Source: Acidobacteriia bacterium UBA6623 (GTDB taxonomy: Bacteria > Acidobacteriota > Terriglobia > Bryobacterales > UBA6623). From it: a stretch of DNA of 64,000 bases. Shown piece after piece: positions 9,720 to 18,815 of this stretch. Position 1 is the stretch's first letter; the number at the start of each line of letters is the position of its first letter. Location: positions 75,822 through 139,821 of the forward strand of contig DJHJ01000040.1 in the NCBI GenBank assembly GCA_002433055.1. The letters run 5' to 3'. The notes below the pieces were generated by a model. That model was not told where the DNA came from. It searched no databases and saw nothing but the letters and a program-made list of their open reading frames with translations. The translations under genes and the position numbers were made by a program.

Positions 9720-10565
9720 CTATCCAGTCGGTATAAGTTCTTCTGGGAGTTCATCACAGACACAGCGAAAACCAACATCATGACTGTAGCTGTTAGGAAT
9801 AACTTTGAAGCGATCTGATATGCGGAGAACACGAGACGTGGTAAACCAGGATCCACCTCGTACAACTTTCTCTATTCCTTGATGAGGCCCGCGTGGATCT
9901 TCAATTGGTGAGACTTTATAATAACTTTCAGAATACCAATCAGATAACCACTCCCAAACATTTCCGGACATCTCATGTAGACCCCATGAATTAGCCCTAA
10001 AGCTCGCGCCGGGAGAAGTGTAGAGCCAAGCGTCCTGCCATCCAACACCACGGTAGTTTGCATGCTCATGAGTTACTTCATCTCCCCAAGGAAACTTGTT
10101 CGTCGTTTTGTCGGCACGGGCGGCGTATTCCCACTCACTTTCGGTCGGGAGACGTCCTCCAGCCCAACGACAAAATGCCTCTGCAGAAAGCCACTTAACA
10201 CGTACGATTGGGTGATCTATTCTTTGCCAATTTTTATTAAATGGTGGTGGTTCGGGCAAAGTTCTTTGAGTTGCTTGGGTGAATTTAACATACGACTTCA
10301 CGGAAACTTCTGTTAAACCCATCCAGTATCCTTGCGTCAACCGTACCTCGTGACGAGGAAACTCATCACTGTCACAGGAGTAGTCGTCACTCAGACACCC
10401 CATCTTAAAGCTACCTGAAGAAATCCAAATATAGGACATCCCATCGATAGGGTTTTCTCGTATCGTTCCTGACAATGGAGACTGTTTCGGTTGTGACAGC
10501 CCTATCTGACAGCAGAAAAAAAGGCAGATCATCAGTCTTTGTAGAAAACTGAATCTGTGGATCAT
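9720..10565 (-). CDS. secreted SUMF1/formylglycine-generating-enzyme-like domain protein
   Basis: The 281-residue protein has an N-terminal hydrophobic signal segment (LMICLFFCCQIGLSQ) and then a complete SUMF1/FGE-sulfatase C-type-lectin-like fold. The landmarks are GMSYIWISSGSFKMG, DEFPRHEVRLTQGYWMG, GGRLPTESEWEYAAR, MSGNVWEWLSDWY, RGGSWF and a C-terminal DVGFRCVCDE. True formylglycine-generating enzymes carry two catalytic cysteines shortly after GGSW; this protein has FTTSRVLRISDRF there and lacks them. It is therefore probably not a sulfatase-activating enzyme. Other members of the fold act in ergothioneine, pyoverdine or unknown reactions or only bind ligands. Function is unknown. Confidence 0.85.
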   Translation of the reverse strand: MIHRFSFLQRLMICLFFCCQIGLSQPKQSPLSGTIRENPIDGMSYIWISSGSFKMGCLSDDYSCDSDEFPRHEVRLTQGYWMGLTEVSVKSYVKFTQATQRTLPEPPPFNKNWQRIDHPIVRVKWLSAEAFCRWAGGRLPTESEWEYAARADKTTNKFPWGDEVTHEHANYRGVGWQDAWLYTSPGASFRANSWGLHEMSGNVWEWLSDWYSESYYKVSPIEDPRGPHQGIEKVVRGGSWFTTSRVLRISDRFKVIPNSYSHDVGFRCVCDELPEELIPTG

Positions 10566-10661
10566 ATCCTCAAACCAAACAAACAGAGCACTTAGTCAAG
10601 TGAACATTGCCAGTCTTACAGCATGAGTAGGTGTCGGCGTATCAGCCGAAGCAATACACCA

Positions 10662-11180
10662 CTACTTGTTCAACCGACTGCAAGCTAACGCCGCACCAGC
10701 AATGTCGATAGCTCCACCTCCAGACTCTACATGGGCCACCTTGCCGTTTTTATCAATAACAAAAGTTGTCCGGTTAGAGATCTTGGCGGCAGCATTGTAG
10801 ATGCCATACTTCTTCGAAACATCGCCTGTGGCATCACTCAGTAATGCAAACTCCAAACTCAGGGACTTCGCAAACTGTGTGTTTTTTTCAATGTCGTCTG
10901 TACTTACTCCGAAAACAACCGAATCACTGTCAGTGAAATTAGCAATACCAGCCTGGTAAGCCTTCATTTCACGTGTTCAACCACCAGTGAAAGCTTTTGG
11001 GAAAAAAGCCAGAACAACATTGTTTTTGCCTCGGTAGTCGGATAAGCTCACATTGCTTCCGTCAGTGGCTGGCAGGGTAAAATCGGGTGCTGCATCTCCC
11101 ACGACCACCTCAGCACCTGATACACCTGTACTCAAAGCAGCCATGCCAAACAACGCACTTCTTCTTGTTATTGAATTCAT
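10662..11180 (-). CDS. Tat-signal peroxiredoxin with probable selenocysteine at the peroxidatic position
   Basis: The reading frame is split by TGA at 10977-10979 but continues in frame on both sides to give a normal 172-residue peroxiredoxin of the AhpC/TSA superfamily, which reduces peroxides with thiol electron donors. The TGA is codon 68 and falls exactly on the peroxidatic cysteine of the PxxxTxxC motif (PKAFTGG-U-TREMKAYQ). The conserved arginine is in NRTTFVID, and a C-terminal Cys (ALACSRLNK) could be the resolving residue. The N-terminus has a twin-arginine-like signal (TRRSALFGMAALS), so it is probably periplasmic. A hairpin just after the TGA fits a bacterial SECIS element. Sec-containing peroxiredoxins are known. 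The selA/B/C/D genes are not in this window. Confidence 0.85.
10933..10972 (-). promoter_or_regulatory. candidate bacterial SECIS hairpin for Sec insertion
   Basis: On the coding strand the outer stem is GTGAAAT (10972-10966) with ATTTCAC (10939-10933), seven perfect pairs. The apical stem is TACCA (10958-10954) with TGGTA (10950-10946), closing a GGC loop at 10953-10951. The loop G lies 23 nt after the TGA. Bacterial SECIS elements have a small apical loop with an early G about 16-37 nt after UGA. Shape and distance both fit. Confidence 0.75.
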
Positions 11181-11263
11181 AAAGCTTCTCTCATTTCGCG
11201 ATACCCAAGTCCAAGATCTGCACCTGGAAAAATTCTACCAAAGGTGAATCAAGAGGGTCTAAC

Positions 11264-12403
11264 TTACGTCGTCCCCTCGAGCGACTCAACCTCTTGTTGA
11301 TCACGCAAACTTTGATGATAGGCTCTCAGCATTCCCACTGCAGTCGCCACAACAAGAGGGCCCAACACAATACCGAGCAATCCAAATACACTAATGCCGC
11401 CTAATACGGCGACGAGAACCAGTAAACCATTAAGTTGTGCTCGACCAGCTATCAAAATGGGTCGCAAAACATTGTCCACACCACTGATCAATAGAAATCC
11501 GAACACAATCAGGAGAATGGCTTTTCCTGTCTCACCGTTTGCAAAGGTTCCGACGGCCGCTGGAATCCAAATCAACCAAGGTCCAACCACTGGCAAAAAA
11601 GCTAAAAAAGCAACCATCACACCCCAGAAAATAGGAGATGGCATGCCGAGAACCCAAAATACCAACCCTCCAATCAGGCCCTGTACAGAGGCCACAATAA
11701 AACCACTCAAAATTGTCACCGAAATAAGACCAGATACCTCACCACGCATCCGCTCGTTGTACTCACCATCCAATGGAGAAATGTCATGCAACATCTGAAC
11801 CGTCTTATGGCCATCTCGAAACAAATAGAACATGGTCGTCACCATGACTACCAAGTCCACCAGAAAACCGACAATATTACCAGCAAAACGAGCTGAGTAA
11901 TTGGCAATTAGACTACCTGTTCGACTTCCTACCTCATCAACTATATCGTCCAAACTACCAACAGGGATTGGCGATCGTGCCAATTGCTCTTCGATCCAGA
12001 CCCTGACTTTTGGTAACACCTCTTCAGAACGAAACTGGCCGGCTACAGAAACAGCCTCCACGGTAAAAGCAGGGACTAGCCAAGCCATAGGAGCAACCAG
12101 CAAAATCATTGCTAAAACTACTGAAACTATGGCTGATGCACTCGCGCTTGGAATCCATCTTGAAATTCTTCTATGAACTGGAAAGAGGAAAATGGTCAGG
12201 ATGGCCGCCCAGGTTAACGGCGCCAAAAAAACCTTAGTTACTTCATATAGAAGGTAAATCACCAGGGCTGCCAAACCAAAGGTGATTGCCCTCTGAAAAC
12301 TCGGACTGGTTACACGCTCCATCATCACTTCTACCAAAGTATAGCGAGCAGCGTACCACCAGACAGCCGCACGATCGCTAATTTTAGTAATGCTGCCGAC
12401 CAT
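11264..12403 (-). CDS. AI-2E family (PerM/YdiK-type) membrane protein
   Basis: This is a polytopic inner-membrane protein of the AI-2E transporter superfamily. Members have been linked to autoinducer-2 export, Na+/H+ antiport or unknown transport. It has two N-terminal helices (AITFGLAALVIYLLYEV, LTWAAILTIFLFPV), a third hydrophobic segment, a soluble central part with EEQLARSPIPVGSL, and a C-terminal helix group that includes the characteristic PVVGPWLIWIPAA and DNVLRPILIAGRAQLNGLL segments. The protein has 379 residues from 12403. The N-terminal 26 residues are atypical, and the ATG pair at 12325 and 12322 is a plausible alternative start; neither has a clear ribosome site. The substrate is unknown. 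Confidence 0.85.
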   Translation of the reverse strand: MVGSITKISDRAAVWWYAARYTLVEVMMERVTSPSFQRAITFGLAALVIYLLYEVTKVFLAPLTWAAILTIFLFPVHRRISRWIPSASASAIVSVVLAMILLVAPMAWLVPAFTVEAVSVAGQFRSEEVLPKVRVWIEEQLARSPIPVGSLDDIVDEVGSRTGSLIANYSARFAGNIVGFLVDLVVMVTTMFYLFRDGHKTVQMLHDISPLDGEYNERMRGEVSGLISVTILSGFIVASVQGLIGGLVFWVLGMPSPIFWGVMVAFLAFLPVVGPWLIWIPAAVGTFANGETGKAILLIVFGFLLISGVDNVLRPILIAGRAQLNGLLVLVAVLGGISVFGLLGIVLGPLVVATAVGMLRAYHQSLRDQQEVESLEGTT

Positions 12404-12649
12404 AGGTCACATGGCCAGTCCAATCTGAACACCCGATTGAAACAAATACCTCTGCTAGATGAATAGATTATGCACTCTCCACTTGGCATTGATTTCAGTT
12501 AGGTGTGCATCACGTCTATGGCTTACAAGATCCACGTCGGACTTCTCGCTCCAGTTATAATAAACGCGAGCTTGGTAAACCAAATACCGTTTTAGCACGT
12601 CACAAAAGATGACAAGAGTCAATCCAAATTAGTTGCAGGAGAATTTTGC

Positions 12650-14242
12650 ATGGAACGTAGACGAACCCTTCTAGTGATGAATCAGATCAGAGATAGTAAG
12701 TGGCTTCCTGGGTCTCTAGTCTTGTTGACACTAACGATTGGTATAGTCATCGGGACATTGATCTCTAGTGATGTTGGCGCTGCCCGCAAGCAACCAGTAG
12801 CACCAGATGCCACCCCTCTATTGATTCCAAAAGCCATACCAATCGAAAATGAGTTTTCAGCAATAGCAAAACGAGTTCGTCCGGCAGTGGTCAACATCCA
12901 AGTGGAATTCCAAGAAAAATCTAGTCGAGCTCCTTCAAAAGGCAACTCCCGAGAGGATTTTTTTAGACGATTTTTTGGAATGCCAGAAAACCCTTTCGGT
13001 GGACAAATGCCCCGAGAACGACAGCGACGGCGCCCCGGTGAAGGGTCGGGAGTCATCGTCGACCCTAAGGGCTACGTGATTACGAACAATCACGTGGTTG
13101 GAGGTGCCGATCGTATCCGCGTTAGGCTCTTTGATGATGACACTAAACTATATGAGGCAAATATCATTGGAGTAGACGCCGAAACAGATATTGCGGTCCT
13201 AAAGATAGAAATCAGCCGTGAAGTCCCATTTGCGGCTATAGGTAATTCTGAAACAGTTGATGTTGGCGATTGGGCGATTGCTGTAGGGTCACCTTTCGGG
13301 TATCGAGAAACGGTCACAGTTGGAATCATTAGCGCTAAATCACGCGAAGTAGCCGCTGGACGTCCACGACCATTTCAGAAATTTTTACAGACCGATGCAG
13401 CTATTAACCCCGGCAACAGCGGCGGTCCATTGCTGAATATTCGTGGTGAAGTAATCGGCATTAACACCGCCATCGTATCCAACTCGGGAAGTTTTCAAGG
13501 TTTAGGTTTTGCGCTTCCTTCTAATGACGCCGCGAGGGTATACAACCAGATTATTCAGCATGGGAAGGTGGCTCGTGGTTCTATTGGCATCGAATTCCAG
13601 TCAAATCAGTCACCAGCACTTCTGCGCACTTTCGGAGCTCCTGACGGAGGCGTCCTTGTTGGCCGTGTCAAACCTGGCGGACCGGCCGATCGAGGAGGTG
13701 TACAAAAAGAAGATGTGATCATCAAGATCGGAAATCAACCGGTTAAGAATGGAGACCAACTTATCGCGATTATTTCTGAAACTCCCGTGGGTTCGAGTAT
13801 AAGCGTAGTAGTGGTGAGAAATGGCAAACATGTCAATCTCGATGTGGAAATCGAGGACCGTGCCGAACTATTTTCCGAACGAGCGGGAGTATCTCAGCAA
13901 CCGAAAGGAGCCCGAGGAAGTGAGACCGAGGTGATATTAGGGTTTTCGGTCAAAGATCTCAACCAAGAGACACGTGACCGCATAGGCTACAGAGATCTCG
14001 AAGGTGTTTTGGTGACCAAGGTAACACCTGCTTCATTCGCCGACGACATCGGTCTCCTACGCAATGACATCATTGTGGGGATTAATCGCAAAAAGGTTCA
14101 ACGCGTTTCAGACATTGAAAAGATCCAAGATGATCTCAAACCTGGCAGCGACGTAGCGGTCAAAATCGCTAGATTAGCGGGACACGATAACTGGGCAACG
14201 CACTACCTAGCAGGAGTGTTGCAGAAAACCGAAACAGAATAG
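12650..14242 (+). CDS. degP: Do-like periplasmic serine protease/chaperone (DegP/HtrA)
   Basis: HtrA proteases degrade or refold damaged envelope proteins. The 530-residue protein has an N-terminal membrane anchor or signal (SLVLLTLTIGIVIGTLI, about 22-38) and a trypsin-like domain with catalytic His148 (ITNNHVV), Asp180 (ETDIAVLKI) and Ser257 (NPGNSGGPLL). Two PDZ domains follow, near 285-385 and 425-520. A disordered Arg-rich insert (PRERQRRRPG) precedes the protease domain, as in the LA-loop region of the family. GGAG lies 8 bp before ATG 12650, which supports this start. A TATAAT at 12556-12561 may be its -10 box. A perfect hairpin overlaps the stop codon. Confidence 0.95.
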   Translation: MERRRTLLVMNQIRDSKWLPGSLVLLTLTIGIVIGTLISSDVGAARKQPVAPDATPLLIPKAIPIENEFSAIAKRVRPAVVNIQVEFQEKSSRAPSKGNSREDFFRRFFGMPENPFGGQMPRERQRRRPGEGSGVIVDPKGYVITNNHVVGGADRIRVRLFDDDTKLYEANIIGVDAETDIAVLKIEISREVPFAAIGNSETVDVGDWAIAVGSPFGYRETVTVGIISAKSREVAAGRPRPFQKFLQTDAAINPGNSGGPLLNIRGEVIGINTAIVSNSGSFQGLGFALPSNDAARVYNQIIQHGKVARGSIGIEFQSNQSPALLRTFGAPDGGVLVGRVKPGGPADRGGVQKEDVIIKIGNQPVKNGDQLIAIISETPVGSSISVVVVRNGKHVNLDVEIEDRAELFSERAGVSQQPKGARGSETEVILGFSVKDLNQETRDRIGYRDLEGVLVTKVTPASFADDIGLLRNDIIVGINRKKVQRVSDIEKIQDDLKPGSDVAVKIARLAGHDNWATHYLAGVLQKTETE

Positions 14243-14267
14243 ATATAAGGTTGTAAACCTTATATCT
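14241..14267. terminator. perfect 12-bp hairpin at the degP stop, between convergent genes
   Basis: AGATATAAGGTT (14241-14252) and AACCTTATATCT (14256-14267) pair perfectly around a GTA loop. It sits between the convergent degP and glycosyltransferase genes and could end transcripts from both sides. No T-run follows on either strand, so it may be an mRNA 3'-end stabiliser and not a classical intrinsic terminator. Confidence 0.6.
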
Positions 14268-14281
14268 ATATGGTGGTCCTA

Positions 14282-15682
14282 TCACGTGGACTTCTCAAGT
14301 CGCTCGCGAACTCGATACTTGAGACGACAGGTACTCCACAACAACATCGCATATACAGGTAGGTATTGTAGAAGACGCAATTCAAAGCTGTCATGCCAGA
14401 TTCCCAAGACTGTGTAATCAATCAGAACGTGGTACGACAGGACGATCAAGGTTGTCCAAAGAAGTAGACCAATATTGGGATAAATCGCTATGAAAGGAAC
14501 CAGCCAGCCAAGGTACCAGGGAAAGCAGTTTGCAGAAAGAAGTAGCATGACAACTACAGCCGCCATAGACCCTTGAACAATCCCCCATCGTAAGGTAACT
14601 AATACAAGCAACATAGCCAGCAGTAGGACTATAGTTACAGCTGTAGTCAAGCGATAATCATCGCCACTAATGGCTAGGATCACAGCGTAAATGCCTGCAT
14701 TATTTTGTCGGCCATCGGTAAAAACTGACAGGGTCGCTCCCCAATTAGCAATGCCGTCCCAGTACGGGGCAAGCAACAATGAGACAAGAGCTAGAATAGA
14801 AAACGTTGTTTTGCTCCAAAAAAGTCGCCTCACCGTGCCATGCAAGATAAAAAGAGGTACCAGAAGAAGCGGCCAAAGCTTTGTCAGGACTGCTACTGAT
14901 AGCCAATTCCAAGCTCTATGCCAACGGCAGGACACAGCCGCACTGAGAGCAAGGACCACAAAGAGCATAACCAGAGGGTCATTATGTCCTTGACCCCAAA
15001 ATTCAACGATAATGAGTGGTGACCAAAGATATATTAACAACCAACTCGGCGGCCTATTTAAAACGCGCAGAAGACCCACTAATGCCCAGCCGACCATCAA
15101 CTCGATCAATGCAAAAGGGATTTTAAAAAACCATGCTTGCCGTACAGGGTCATCCGTCACACTAGCCGTAATTGTGTATGTCGCAGCGTAGACCATTTCC
15201 AGTACTGGACCGTACACAGTCGGTAGTTGTTTTCCGGGGATTGATCGATAACTTTCATCCTGTATGTGACTCCAAGAAGGACTCTCTGGAGCTGCGGTGT
15301 ATGGATTACCTCCAGCGACCTGCAACATGCCATTCCAGCGATAACGATGTAGATCTTCGGACAGCTGAAGATCTAGGGGTAGCATTGTCAATCGAAACAA
15401 AATCGCCATACTCCAAATGAATCGCACTCCCGCACGTCCAAGGTAAGCTTGATTTTTATTGATGACCAGGTAACAAGAAACCAGGTAGGATAGGGAGGCT
15501 ACTAGGTATGCCGTGATGAACTCCACAACGTGTGGTGGGTTCTGCCTAGTGCCATGCAGGCTGACAAGCGCCACCTCCATCATGACAGCAAGCAACAGAA
15601 GTAGTCCGTAATGACGGTTCAGCACTTGACAGTTAAACCTCTTTTTAGCCTCTTGCCATTTCTCCACACATGTTGCCCACAC
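14282..15682 (-). CDS. polytopic GT-C-type glycosyltransferase (GT87/mannosyltransferase-like)
   Basis: The 466-residue integral membrane protein has about ten to twelve hydrophobic segments. The pattern SEDLHRYRWNGMLQVAGGNPY followed by LPTVYGP at about residues 108-160 is typical of polyprenol-phosphate-sugar-dependent GT-C transferases of the GT87/alpha-mannosyltransferase type, where the acidic pair ED is in the first periplasmic loop. WGQGHNDPLVML is a further conserved patch. It probably adds a sugar from a lipid donor to an envelope glycan. It starts with GTG and is head-to-head, with overlapping starts, with the cellulose-synthase-like gene. The acceptor is unknown. Confidence 0.75.
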   Translation of the reverse strand: MWATCVEKWQEAKKRFNCQVLNRHYGLLLLLAVMMEVALVSLHGTRQNPPHVVEFITAYLVASLSYLVSCYLVINKNQAYLGRAGVRFIWSMAILFRLTMLPLDLQLSEDLHRYRWNGMLQVAGGNPYTAAPESPSWSHIQDESYRSIPGKQLPTVYGPVLEMVYAATYTITASVTDDPVRQAWFFKIPFALIELMVGWALVGLLRVLNRPPSWLLIYLWSPLIIVEFWGQGHNDPLVMLFVVLALSAAVSCRWHRAWNWLSVAVLTKLWPLLLVPLFILHGTVRRLFWSKTTFSILALVSLLLAPYWDGIANWGATLSVFTDGRQNNAGIYAVILAISGDDYRLTTAVTIVLLLAMLLVLVTLRWGIVQGSMAAVVVMLLLSANCFPWYLGWLVPFIAIYPNIGLLLWTTLIVLSYHVLIDYTVLGIWHDSFELRLLQYLPVYAMLLWSTCRLKYRVRERLEKST

Positions 15683-17202
15683 CAGGGGAAATTAAAGTGG
15701 TTCTAGTGGTCGTGACAGATTGGCTGACTGTCACAGCTCCGAGTGCATACCAGATTACCTATTTCGAATGGGTTTTGTTAGCTCTTTACTTCACACTGAT
15801 GGTCATATTAAGCATCTTGGGGTTCCACAGGTATCAGTTGATATATCTTCATCGCAAACACCACGATAAAGTCATTCACCAGCCCAAGCACATGTTTGAC
15901 CAACTTCCCACAGTGACTGTACAGCTGCCAATTTACAACGAACCGCACGTTATCGAAAATTTGCTCGAATCAATTAGCCAAATCGACTATCCAAGGGAAC
16001 TACTGCAGATACAAGTGTTGGACGATTCAACCGATGAGACTAGCAAAATAGCAATCGATACCATCAATCGTCTAGAGACCCAGGGATGCCCGATAGAGTA
16101 CCGCTGGCGGCCAAACCGACAAGGTTATAAAGCTGGCGCACTAGAAGCCGGGCTAACCTGGGCACGTGGTGACTTAATCGCGATTTTCGATGCTGATTTT
16201 TCTCCTAGTGCCGATTTTCTTCACCAAACGGTTCACTACTTTAGTGATCCCTCAGTCGGTGTAGTACAGACTCGTTGGACATATCGCAATCGAGACCAGT
16301 CACTTCTTACCCGGTTGCAGGCCATACTGCTTGATGGACATTTCGTTTTCGAGCATGGTGCCCGATCGTGCTCAGGACGCTTCTTTAATTTCAACGGAAC
16401 AGCCGGCGTCCTCCGCCGGTCAATGATTCAAGATGCCGGTAATTGGCAACATGACACTCTCACCGAAGATACCGATTTGAGTTACCGGGCACAAATGAGA
16501 GGTTGGAAACACCTGTATTTGCCAGACGTCGAAGTACCTTCTGAGCTACCCCTTGATATAGCATCATTTCAAACTCAGCAAGCACGCTGGGCAAAAGGGC
16601 TGACGCAAACAGCAAAAAAAACACTCCCTAATCTCATGCGGTCAAACCTGCCTGGAAAAATCAAACTAGAAGCGTGTTTTCATCTTGCCTCGAACTTCTC
16701 GTTCCCTTTGATGATCATCCTAACTCTTCTACTGCCACTAACCGTTGTGATTCGTCACCAAAGCCAAAGCGATTACTTGTTTTACTATGATCTACCAATC
16801 TTCCTGGGTACATTCTCTTCTCTCTGTTCCTTTTACCTACTTGCTCAACGAGAACTTCACCCGCAAGATTGGAAGAAGAACTTTTTGCTTATGCCGTGGC
16901 TGCCCGCGATCGGCATTAGTCTTACTTTGACAAATGCTCGTGCAGTCATGGAAGCTATCTTCAACATTCCCTCCCCGTTTGAACGAACCACTAAACTTGC
17001 CGGACGTTCACCCACGTTGCCAAACTCAACTGGTAATCCCAGTTTATGGCTCTCTGCGGTTCATCTTGCTGCAGGGAGCTACTTCACTTTTTTCTTGGGC
17101 TACTCATTACTAACAGGAAACTGGGTATCTCTCCCATTTCTGTTTCTTTTTGCACTAGGTTACTTCTTCGCTGGGACGCTGCTCCTGAAAAGCAGAAAAT
17201 GA
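15670..17202 (+). CDS. processive family 2 glycosyltransferase (cellulose synthase-like)
   Basis: This is a membrane GT2 enzyme of 510 residues. One N-terminal helix (about 33-50) is followed by a cytosolic GT-A domain and about four C-terminal helices. The processive-GT2 motifs are all present: DDS at 118-120, DAD at 174-176, TED at 265-267 and QQARW at 303-307. It should polymerise a beta-linked polysaccharide from a nucleotide sugar; its short form without PilZ domain resembles CslA-type glucomannan/cellulose-like synthases. Its start overlaps the divergent GT-C gene by 13 bp, so the true start may lie a little downstream; no ribosome site is visible. Product identity is unknown. Confidence 0.85.
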   Translation: MLPTPGEIKVVLVVVTDWLTVTAPSAYQITYFEWVLLALYFTLMVILSILGFHRYQLIYLHRKHHDKVIHQPKHMFDQLPTVTVQLPIYNEPHVIENLLESISQIDYPRELLQIQVLDDSTDETSKIAIDTINRLETQGCPIEYRWRPNRQGYKAGALEAGLTWARGDLIAIFDADFSPSADFLHQTVHYFSDPSVGVVQTRWTYRNRDQSLLTRLQAILLDGHFVFEHGARSCSGRFFNFNGTAGVLRRSMIQDAGNWQHDTLTEDTDLSYRAQMRGWKHLYLPDVEVPSELPLDIASFQTQQARWAKGLTQTAKKTLPNLMRSNLPGKIKLEACFHLASNFSFPLMIILTLLLPLTVVIRHQSQSDYLFYYDLPIFLGTFSSLCSFYLLAQRELHPQDWKKNFLLMPWLPAIGISLTLTNARAVMEAIFNIPSPFERTTKLAGRSPTLPNSTGNPSLWLSAVHLAAGSYFTFFLGYSLLTGNWVSLPFLFLFALGYFFAGTLLLKSRK

Positions 17203-17311
17203 TATCCATTGCTACTAGTAGTACACCTCACTGGCACTTATTTCGAGCATCCGGACTGTCGATGCGCCACAGAATAATAGCTATCTGGTTATAGGTTTAG
17301 CAAAGAGGCTT

Positions 17312-18781
17312 TCAGAATTTTCGTGACCAGTTTTTCGGCCATCGTTCCACTACAACTTTCTTGTCAGTGTAAAACTCGACTGCATCACGCCCTTGTCCGT
17401 GCATGACACCCAAAAAACTGTCTTTCCAGCCACTGAAAGGAAAGTATGCCATCGGAGCAGCTACACCGATGTTGACACCAACGTTGCCCGTAGGCACCTC
17501 ATAGCGAAACTTGCGGGCTACCGCACCGTCACTTGTAAAGATTGAAGAAGCATTTCCGTATGGGTTTGCCGCAATTAATTCAATCGCTGCTTCGATAGTA
17601 TTTACATGAACAAGACTTAAAACGGGCCCGAATATTTCAGTCTCTGACAGAGTACTCCCTGAAGAAACATTATCGAGCACTGTCGGATATAAAAAATTTC
17701 CGTTTTTATGAGTGGAAGTTTTGACCCCTCGACCATCGAGTACAGCTTTAGCTCCTTCGGCTACACCTTGCTCGATAAGTCCCTCTATGCGTTCCTTGCT
17801 TTGCGATGTGATGACTGGCCCCATCTGAACACTTTCGTCAAGACCAGAACCTACTGACAACGAAGATGCAACATCGACGATAGCATCTCGGAAATGATCC
17901 CGTGCCTCACCGACCGTCACTGCGGTAGAAACTGCCAGGCAACGCTGACCAGCACAACCGAAAGCACTATCACTAACAATCTTAACTGTCATCTCAGCGT
18001 CCGCATCGGGCATCACAACAACGTGATTTTTTGCCCCACCTTGACATTGCACACGTTTACCATTCGCTGAAGCCCGGGCATAAATATACTTTGCAACAGG
18101 GGTTGATCCAACGAAACTGACTGCTCTTACATCTGGGTGATCTAGTAAAACATCAACGGCCCCTTTGCAGCCATTGGCTACATTGACAACACCTGGTGGC
18201 AAGTCGAGGCGCCCGAGTAAATCGATAATTTTAGTAACAGTTAATGGAGTTTTTTCAGATGGCTTAAGGACCAAAGTATTGCCACAAGCCAATGCGTAAG
18301 GTAGAAACCAGAGAGGGATCATAGATGGAAAATTGAAGGGCGTAATGATCGCAACAACACCTAAAGGCTGACGGATCATAATCTCATCGATACCTTGTGC
18401 AATATCCTCAAGGTTGTAGCCCTGCATCAGGGTCGGGATACCACAAGCAACCTCAACATTTTCGATTCCACGTCGCAGCTCACCACGCGACTCAGCTAAG
18501 GTCTTGCCGTTCTCAAGAGTTATCGTCCGAGCGATCTCATCGAAGTTAGCTTCGAGTAACTGCTTGAATCCAAAGAGGTACTGGATTCGTTCCCCCGCAG
18601 GTATGCGGCGCCAGTCTAAAAACGCTCTAGAAGCAGCCTCGACAGCTGCTAAAGCACCTTCGCCACCATCTGCTGGAACTCTACCAAGTAATTCCCCTGT
18701 AGCTGGGTTGCGAATTTCCGAAAACACCTCATCTTTGGGGGCTTGAGGGCATCCTCCTACGTAATGTGTAATCGGTTCCAT
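17312..18781 (-). CDS. BMC-associated aldehyde dehydrogenase of the methylmalonate-semialdehyde dehydrogenase (CoA-acylating) type
   Basis: The 489-residue ALDH is last in the microcompartment operon, 34 bp after a pentamer gene. The catalytic cysteine is Cys281 in GCAGQRCLAVS. The usual ALDH general-base Glu is absent: CQGGAKNH replaces the ELGGK motif, as in CoA-dependent MMSDH enzymes. GIAPFNFP-type cofactor residues appear as ITPFNFPSMIPLW. It probably oxidises the aldehyde made by the aldolase to an acyl-CoA. This differs from the PduP-type ALDH usual in propanediol and fucose/rhamnose compartments. I see no obvious terminal encapsulation helix. A role outside the shell in branched-chain amino acid catabolism is possible but less likely given the operon. 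Confidence 0.88.
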   Translation of the reverse strand: MEPITHYVGGCPQAPKDEVFSEIRNPATGELLGRVPADGGEGALAAVEAASRAFLDWRRIPAGERIQYLFGFKQLLEANFDEIARTITLENGKTLAESRGELRRGIENVEVACGIPTLMQGYNLEDIAQGIDEIMIRQPLGVVAIITPFNFPSMIPLWFLPYALACGNTLVLKPSEKTPLTVTKIIDLLGRLDLPPGVVNVANGCKGAVDVLLDHPDVRAVSFVGSTPVAKYIYARASANGKRVQCQGGAKNHVVVMPDADAEMTVKIVSDSAFGCAGQRCLAVSTAVTVGEARDHFRDAIVDVASSLSVGSGLDESVQMGPVITSQSKERIEGLIEQGVAEGAKAVLDGRGVKTSTHKNGNFLYPTVLDNVSSGSTLSETEIFGPVLSLVHVNTIEAAIELIAANPYGNASSIFTSDGAVARKFRYEVPTGNVGVNIGVAAPMAYFPFSGWKDSFLGVMHGQGRDAVEFYTDKKVVVERWPKNWSRKF

Positions 18782-18815
18782 CGGATCTTTACTGAAAAAC
18801 TAGACTATCAACGGA

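Noticed and set aside
1982..11180. Genome-wide reassignment of TGA as a sense codon
   Set aside because: TGA ends hemA, gltB, gltD and others at family-normal lengths. Only the peroxiredoxin and topA have internal TGA codons.
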